Assembly (NCBI GenBank): GCA_026394435.1
Contig: JAPKYG010000140.1
Coordinates: 1-10,318, forward strand
DNA: 10,318 nucleotides
Direction: 5' to 3'
Origin: Methanobacteriota archaeon
GTDB taxonomy: Archaea > Thermoplasmatota > E2 > DHVEG-1
The first letter of the stretch is position 1, and the number at the start of each line of letters is the position of its first letter. The position numbers and the translations under genes are program-made. Shown here piece by piece: positions 6,456 to 10,318 of the stretch. Below the pieces are notes generated by a model. The model was not told the origin of the DNA. It made no database searches and saw nothing but the letters and a program-made list of their open reading frames with translations.

Positions 6456-7712
6456 ATGTTCCTACGTATCCTGGGAAAATCAATCCTCAAACGAAAATCA
6501 AGGATAGCTATAGCAGTGATCTCCGTCATCATCGGTGCGTCCATTGCAACAGCATTACTCAGCGTATCCCTTGATGTCAGTGAAAAAGTCGGTATAGAAT
6601 TCAGGAAATACGGTGCAAACCTCATGGTTGTTCCCAAATCAGATACTATCGAGGTAGGATTTCCCGGGGTGGAATTTGGCTCAGTCACTGAACAACGCTA
6701 CATCAACGAAAGCGACCTATGGAAAATAAAAACAATCTTTTGGAGAAATAATGTGCTGGGATTCGCACCGTTCTTGTACCAGGTCGTCAGTGTTGGAGAC
6801 GGAGTGAATCGACAAAATGTGGTGCTTGCTGGAACCTATTTTGACAAAAACGTCGTGATTCTCCAACCGTACTCCCCTAACGATAATCCTATGTTCATCA
6901 CCGGGATACAAAAAATCAGTCCTTGGTGGACGGTCAATGGCTCATGGATCTCAGATCAAAATGATACAACCAGCGCCATGATCGGAATTAAGGTTGCAGA
7001 AACACTCCATCTACGCATCGGTGATTCGTTCATGATTCATTACGATGAATATGCTGGTGACGCCATTAACGAAACAAGTCATAATCTCACCGTTGTCGGC
7101 ATCATCGAAACCGAAGGATACGAGGATAATCAGATTTTTGTCAATTTACAGGTCGCCCAGGAATTAACCCATCGACCAGGGAAGCTGCACACGGTTCAAG
7201 TCTCTGCGTTATGTAACGCCTGTCCTGTTGAAGCATTCGTAGAAGAAATACAAGCAAATATCCCAGATGTCGAAGCAAGAACAGTAAAACAACTCGCAAG
7301 TGCAGAGATGAACATCCTTGGTAAAATCGAGAATATGATGTTTCTCATCACCATTGTTGGGTTGATTGCATCTGCACTAGGCGTCATGACTACAATGATT
7401 ACCTCAGTTATTGAACGACAGAAAGAAATAGGACTTATGAAAAGCGTAGGAGCTGAAAACAAAAAAATCGTTTCTCTCTTCCTTTCTGAAGCAACAATTA
7501 TTGGTGTGATTGGTGGGATTCTTGGTTATATCATCGGAATTATCCTAGCACAATTTATTGGCTACAGTGTTTTTTCCATGTCGATTACCCCCCGATTTGA
7601 AGTAATACCTATCTCCATTGGGATCTCCGTTGGAGTGGCACTCCTTGCAAGTATATTCCCAGTACGAAGAGCAGTCAGTGTAGAACCAGCAATCGTCCTA
7701 CGAGGTGAATAA
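6456..7712 (+). CDS. FtsX/MacB-type ABC transporter permease (P19-locus-like)
   Basis: This 418-residue membrane protein has the MacB/FtsX layout: one N-terminal helix (about 17-39), a large extracytoplasmic domain (about 40-290), then three helices (about 294-316, 338-368 and 384-402). VIERQKEIGLMKSVGA (318-333) is the typical cytoplasmic coupling segment after the second helix. The start of the outer domain, EFRKYGANLMVVPKSD, resembles permeases of bacterial P19/FTR1 iron loci, as far as I recall them. The outer domain contains ALCNACPVE with a CxxC (Cys253, Cys256), unusual for a generic MacB permease and suited to thiol or metal handling. The ATG at 6456 is preceded by AGGTG with five bases of spacing. 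The gene leads a tight operon with the ATPase and the DUF2318 lipoprotein and is probably controlled by the dyad at 6423-6438. The transported or remodelled substrate is unknown; iron or copper is inferred from context. Confidence 0.85.
   Translation: MFLRILGKSILKRKSRIAIAVISVIIGASIATALLSVSLDVSEKVGIEFRKYGANLMVVPKSDTIEVGFPGVEFGSVTEQRYINESDLWKIKTIFWRNNVLGFAPFLYQVVSVGDGVNRQNVVLAGTYFDKNVVILQPYSPNDNPMFITGIQKISPWWTVNGSWISDQNDTTSAMIGIKVAETLHLRIGDSFMIHYDEYAGDAINETSHNLTVVGIIETEGYEDNQIFVNLQVAQELTHRPGKLHTVQVSALCNACPVEAFVEEIQANIPDVEARTVKQLASAEMNILGKIENMMFLITIVGLIASALGVMTTMITSVIERQKEIGLMKSVGAENKKIVSLFLSEATIIGVIGGILGYIIGIILAQFIGYSVFSMSITPRFEVIPISIGISVGVALLASIFPVRRAVSVEPAIVLRGE
7703..7708 (+). promoter_or_regulatory. 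Ribosome binding site that decides the ATPase start
   Basis: GAGGTG lies in the last codons of the permease gene, eight bases before the ATG at 7717. The in-frame GTG at 7705 is inside this element, so it is unlikely to be the start codon; ATG 7717 is preferred. Confidence 0.6.
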
Positions 7713-7716
7713 AACC

Positions 7717-8406
7717 ATGATCGAGGAAATCATTCGACTGAATGATATTAAAAAATACTACGACGAAAACACTCATGTTCTTGAAAACCTTAATCTCATC
7801 ATTAACAAGGGAGCCTGGACGTCAATCATGGGACCATCTGGTTCGGGAAAAACAACACTGTTGAATATCATAGGATGTTTGGATTCAGCAACCGCAGGTT
7901 CAGTGTCCATAAACGGTACGGAGATTACCAAACTCAATCAAACACAGCTGACACGATTTCGACGAGAAAATATCGGATTGATTTTCCAACAATACCACCT
8001 AGTTCCCTATTTGACTGCGTTAGAGAATGTGATGATGGCACAATATTATCATGGTGTCATCGATGAAGTAAAAGCAGCTGAGGCGTTAAAGCGGGTGGGG
8101 CTAGGCCATCGGTTGAATCACGTCCCCTCGCACCTCTCCGGAGGTGAGCAACAACGAGTATGTATCGCGCGTGCGCTCATCAATGAACCAAAGATCCTCC
8201 TGGCTGATGAACCAACGGGGAATCTTGATCAGAAAAACGGGGAGATTGTCCTGGATCTCATCAGACAACTCCATACGGAGGGACATACCATTATCCTGGT
8301 TACCCATAACTCTGATATCGCAAAACTTGGACAACGAATTATCACAGTTATTGATGGTAAAATTTGTTCGGACTCAGCATGTACATTTGAAATAAATGAA
8401 AAATAA
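7717..8406 (+). CDS. ABC transporter ATP-binding protein, LolD/MacB family
   Basis: From the ATG at 7717 the protein has 229 residues, the usual length for a stand-alone LolD/MacB-type ATPase. All nucleotide-binding motifs are intact: Walker A GPSGSGKTT (39-47), Q-loop FQQYHLVPYLTALENV (from Phe90, Gln91), signature LSGGEQQRV (140-148), Walker B LLADEP (161-166) followed by TGNLD, and the switch histidine in VTHN (His197). It should power the FtsX-like permease encoded four bases upstream, probably as a homodimer on two permease copies, coupling ATP hydrolysis to movement of the outer domains rather than to classic import. A short C-terminal tail, KICSDSACTFEINEK, contains two cysteines of unknown relevance. 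The gene is translationally close-coupled to the permease and is followed 16 bases later by the DUF2318 gene. Confidence 0.93.
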   Translation: MIEEIIRLNDIKKYYDENTHVLENLNLIINKGAWTSIMGPSGSGKTTLLNIIGCLDSATAGSVSINGTEITKLNQTQLTRFRRENIGLIFQQYHLVPYLTALENVMMAQYYHGVIDEVKAAEALKRVGLGHRLNHVPSHLSGGEQQRVCIARALINEPKILLADEPTGNLDQKNGEIVLDLIRQLHTEGHTIILVTHNSDIAKLGQRIITVIDGKICSDSACTFEINEK

Positions 8407-8422
8407 AAAAAGGTGAAAGAAC

Positions 8423-8902
8423 ATGAAGAAAAAAATGGTATTAATGAGTGTTGTAGCAGTTATAGTCATCTTATTTCTAGGGGGATGTACCAGTACGACG
8501 CAAAATAAAAATAATTCAAACACGAATACGGATTACAATTCAGCACCCCAGCAAAACGAAACTGAAGTTCGAATCCCGATCTCTGATATCAGTACAACTG
8601 CAAAATTTTATTCTTATGATTCTAATGGCGTATCTGTTCGTTATTTTGCGGTGAAAGATAATCAGGGAAATGTACATGTCGCTTTTGATGCCTGTGACGT
8701 GTGTTATGAGGCAAAAAAAGGATACCGACAAAATGGTGATGTGATGCATTGTATTAACTGCGGTAAAGAATTTTCTATTACAAGTATCGGTGTTGAGAAC
8801 ACAGCTGGTGGATGTTGGCCGAGTTTTTTACCGATGAAAAGCGATGGAAACGATGTTGTGATAAAAATCGCTGACTTAGAATCAAAAAGCTATATGTTCT
8901 AG
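8423..8902 (+). CDS. DUF2318 (FtrD-like) cysteine-rich lipoprotein
   Basis: The 159-residue protein has an N-terminal hydrophobic segment ending in a lipobox-like LGGC (Cys22), then an Asn/Thr-rich linker, so it is probably a lipid-anchored protein on the outer face. The C-terminal domain (about 48-159) is a clear DUF2318 match: FDACDVCYEAKKGYRQNGD (Cys91, Cys94), CINCGKEF (Cys110, Cys113) and AGGCWP (Cys131). In bacteria this domain (FtrD-like, PF10080) lies in iron-uptake loci, often fused to several membrane helices; the cysteines are thought to bind Fe-S or another metal. Here the domain stands alone on a lipid anchor. The ATG at 8423 is preceded by AGGTGA (8411-8416) with six bases of spacing. 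It is the last gene of the permease-ATPase operon and is convergent with the cation efflux gene, only 16 bases apart. Confidence 0.88.
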   Translation: MKKKMVLMSVVAVIVILFLGGCTSTTQNKNNSNTNTDYNSAPQQNETEVRIPISDISTTAKFYSYDSNGVSVRYFAVKDNQGNVHVAFDACDVCYEAKKGYRQNGDVMHCINCGKEFSITSIGVENTAGGCWPSFLPMKSDGNDVVIKIADLESKSYMF

Positions 8903-8918
8903 GAAAGAAATAAAAATA

Positions 8919-9848
8919 TCACTTCGAGATATTACAGACCTCAGATCCGTTTTCGGTGCAGATTTGAATAGTGCATTCAATGATATTATATTTCTGTAAT
9001 AAATAATCATTTATTTTTGAGATAACGTCTTCTTGTTTTGCCTGAATTTTACTACGATCGATTTGTACATGAGCTGAGAACACCAACATATCGGGGGTGA
9101 TTGACCAGAGATGTACATTATGGAGTTCTCGTATTTCTGAAAAATTGTTTTTTAAATCCGCAGAAATCATGTCGACATCAAGTCCTTTTGGAGCTGTTTC
9201 GAGCAATATTCTTGTGGAATCTTTTAAAACGCCCCATGCCCAAAACAAGATGATAACGGAGATACCAATACTGACGAAAGGATCGATAAATGTCCAATTG
9301 GTGTACATAATAACAAGCGCAGCGATAACAATTCCTACTGATGAAATTGCATCAGCAAACATATGATAAAAAACACTTCTGATATTCAAATTTTCTTTAT
9401 GCGCTCCTCTCAGGATCATAATACTTGCAACATTTACTGCCAGACCAATGAACGCAATGAACAGCATCTCCAAACCAAGGATTTCGATAGGATGCAGCAG
9501 TCTGAGGATTGCTTCATAGACGATGAGTCCGACAACAACAATAAGGAATAATCCATTGATAAACGCGGCAAGAACTTCTGCGCGGTATAATCCAAATGTT
9601 TGATGATGACAAGGAGGTTTCCTTGCGATAATGATCGCAGCAAGGCCAATTATTAGTGCAAACGCATGGGTAAACATATGGCCTGCATCGCTGAGTAACG
9701 CCATGCTGTTGGTGAGGTACCCTCCGATAAGCTCAACGATCATGGTTATAACGGTGATGGAGAGCGATAAAATGAGTTTCTTTTGTTCAACATGCCGATA
9801 TTCGAAGAGATGTTCAGAAAATGCATTTTTTGTTGTACGTTTCGTCAT
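8919..9848 (-). CDS. Cation diffusion facilitator (CzcD/ZnT-like) metal efflux transporter
   Basis: At 309 residues this is a normal-length CDF transporter with six predicted helices (first at about 25-45) and a C-terminal cytoplasmic metal-sensing domain (from about 215; LHNVHLWSITPDM is the typical core). The family exports Zn2+ or related divalent cations in exchange for protons and works as a dimer. Helix 5 carries the usual HxxxD in YHMFADAISS (His162, Asp166). Helix 2 reads SDAGHMFTH, giving His57xxxHis61 where CzcD proteins normally have HxxxD. That could change metal choice or proton coupling. CHH at 80-82, in the loop before helix 3, is a further possible metal contact. The gene follows the arsenite methyltransferase gene on the same strand with 33 bases between them, so the two are probably one operon. 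No strong ribosome site was seen before the ATG at 9848. Family assignment is firm; metal specificity is not. Confidence 0.93.
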   Translation of the reverse strand: MTKRTTKNAFSEHLFEYRHVEQKKLILSLSITVITMIVELIGGYLTNSMALLSDAGHMFTHAFALIIGLAAIIIARKPPCHHQTFGLYRAEVLAAFINGLFLIVVVGLIVYEAILRLLHPIEILGLEMLFIAFIGLAVNVASIMILRGAHKENLNIRSVFYHMFADAISSVGIVIAALVIMYTNWTFIDPFVSIGISVIILFWAWGVLKDSTRILLETAPKGLDVDMISADLKNNFSEIRELHNVHLWSITPDMLVFSAHVQIDRSKIQAKQEDVISKINDYLLQKYNIIECTIQICTENGSEVCNISK

Positions 9849-9882
9849 GTCACTGGTCGTCTCTCATCTGATGAAATTTTTT

Positions 9883-10318
9883 TTATGGTTTTTTTCCTTT
9901 TACCTTAATGCTGGCAACTCTTGTTCCTATTTCTTTTAATTTCTCCGGGGTTATCTTTGTTTTTTTAATAAGAGCTTGTGCTTCCGAGTCATTCAACATT
10001 AATTCAACAGGAAATGATGTTTCGTCCATCACGCTAACATCCAGAAACCCAGCCTGTTTTACAGTGTCTAAGTAATTTTCTTTCAGGATAGCACCAGAAA
10101 TACAACCAACATAGCCAGCAACCGAGTTTTTGATAAACTGAGGTAGTTCTTGTAACAACACAATATCAGATACCATGAAGCGTCCCCCTGGTTTGAGTAC
10201 CCGAAACGCTTCGGTAAACACCCTTTTTTTATCTGTTGAGAGATTAATGACACAGTTGGAAATAACAATATCAACCGTATTATCCGCAACTGGAAGATTT
10301 TCGATTTCGCCTAGTCTG
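9883..10318 (-). CDS. arsM: Arsenite S-adenosylmethionine methyltransferase, C-terminal part (5' end outside window)
   Basis: The minus-strand frame is open to the window edge, so only about the last 144 residues are visible. The GTG at 10221 is internal, because conserved ArsM sequence continues upstream of it. The visible part begins GEIENLPVADNTVDIVISNC, the conserved SAM-fold stretch of ArsM, and continues with VINL and FRVLKPGGRFMVSDIV. The Cys in SNCVINL and the Cys in GYVGCISGA correspond to two of the conserved arsenic-binding cysteines of ArsM; the N-terminal one is outside the window. The ending ASIKVKGKKP is also typical. The enzyme methylates As(III) stepwise with S-adenosylmethionine, giving methylated and volatile arsenicals. 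It is followed by the cation efflux gene, suggesting a joint metal and metalloid resistance operon. An ArsR-type regulator or arsenite pump would be expected beyond the edge if this is a full ars locus. Confidence 0.9.
   Translation of the reverse strand, partial: RLGEIENLPVADNTVDIVISNCVINLSTDKKRVFTEAFRVLKPGGRFMVSDIVLLQELPQFIKNSVAGYVGCISGAILKENYLDTVKQAGFLDVSVMDETSFPVELMLNDSEAQALIKKTKITPEKLKEIGTRVASIKVKGKKP

Noticed and set aside
9883..10221. Short 112-residue methyltransferase fragment starting at GTG 10221
   Set aside because: Conserved ArsM sequence, including SNCVINL, continues upstream in the same frame to the window edge; the gene is cut by the window and is not truncated in the genome as far as can be seen.

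Overview
This window looks archaeal, most likely from a euryarchaeote or Thermoplasmatota-like lineage; I cannot place it more closely. The reasons are AT-rich TATA boxes about 25-27 bases upstream of several start codons with no leader, GGTGA-type ribosome sites on genes inside the operon, oligo-T tracts instead of hairpin terminators, a COG2522-type HTH regulator and a DUF362-ferredoxin protein. No rRNA, tRNA, CRISPR array, insertion sequence or phage gene was seen.

Layout. (1) Positions 1-725 hold the 3' end of a DUF362 protein with two [4Fe-4S] motifs. (2) It converges on a dihydrolipoamide dehydrogenase-type flavoprotein on the minus strand (786-2153). (3) A C39-like cysteine peptidase (2439-3080) and a B12-binding-type radical SAM enzyme (3146-4435) follow on the plus strand, each with its own TATA box. 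(4) Positions 4501-8902 form the main unit. It holds a secreted or anchored thioredoxin-like protein with Ig-like domains (4545-6053), a small cysteine-containing HTH regulator on the minus strand (6063-6380), and a tight operon of FtsX/MacB-type permease, LolD/MacB-type ATPase and DUF2318/FtrD-like lipoprotein. (5) A cation diffusion facilitator (8919-9848) and the 3' part of an arsenite methyltransferase gene (9883 to the window end) form a minus-strand operon.

Most interesting is region 4. A 16-base dyad, CTTAAC-N4-GTTAAR, abuts the TATA box of the thioredoxin-like gene and recurs between the divergent regulator and ABC operon, between that operon's TATA box and its predicted transcription start. 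The regulator therefore probably controls both units. The gene content (extracytoplasmic thioredoxin-like protein, FtsX-like permease, ATPase, DUF2318) resembles the accessory part of the bacterial P19/FTR1 iron-uptake loci, but no FTR1 permease, P19 or cupredoxin gene is visible. The thioredoxin-like protein, the permease loop and the lipoprotein all carry CxxC motifs predicted to lie outside the membrane, which suggests a thiol or metal relay on the outer face. With the adjoining metal-efflux and arsenic-methylation genes, positions 4501-10318 read as a metal and redox homeostasis neighbourhood.
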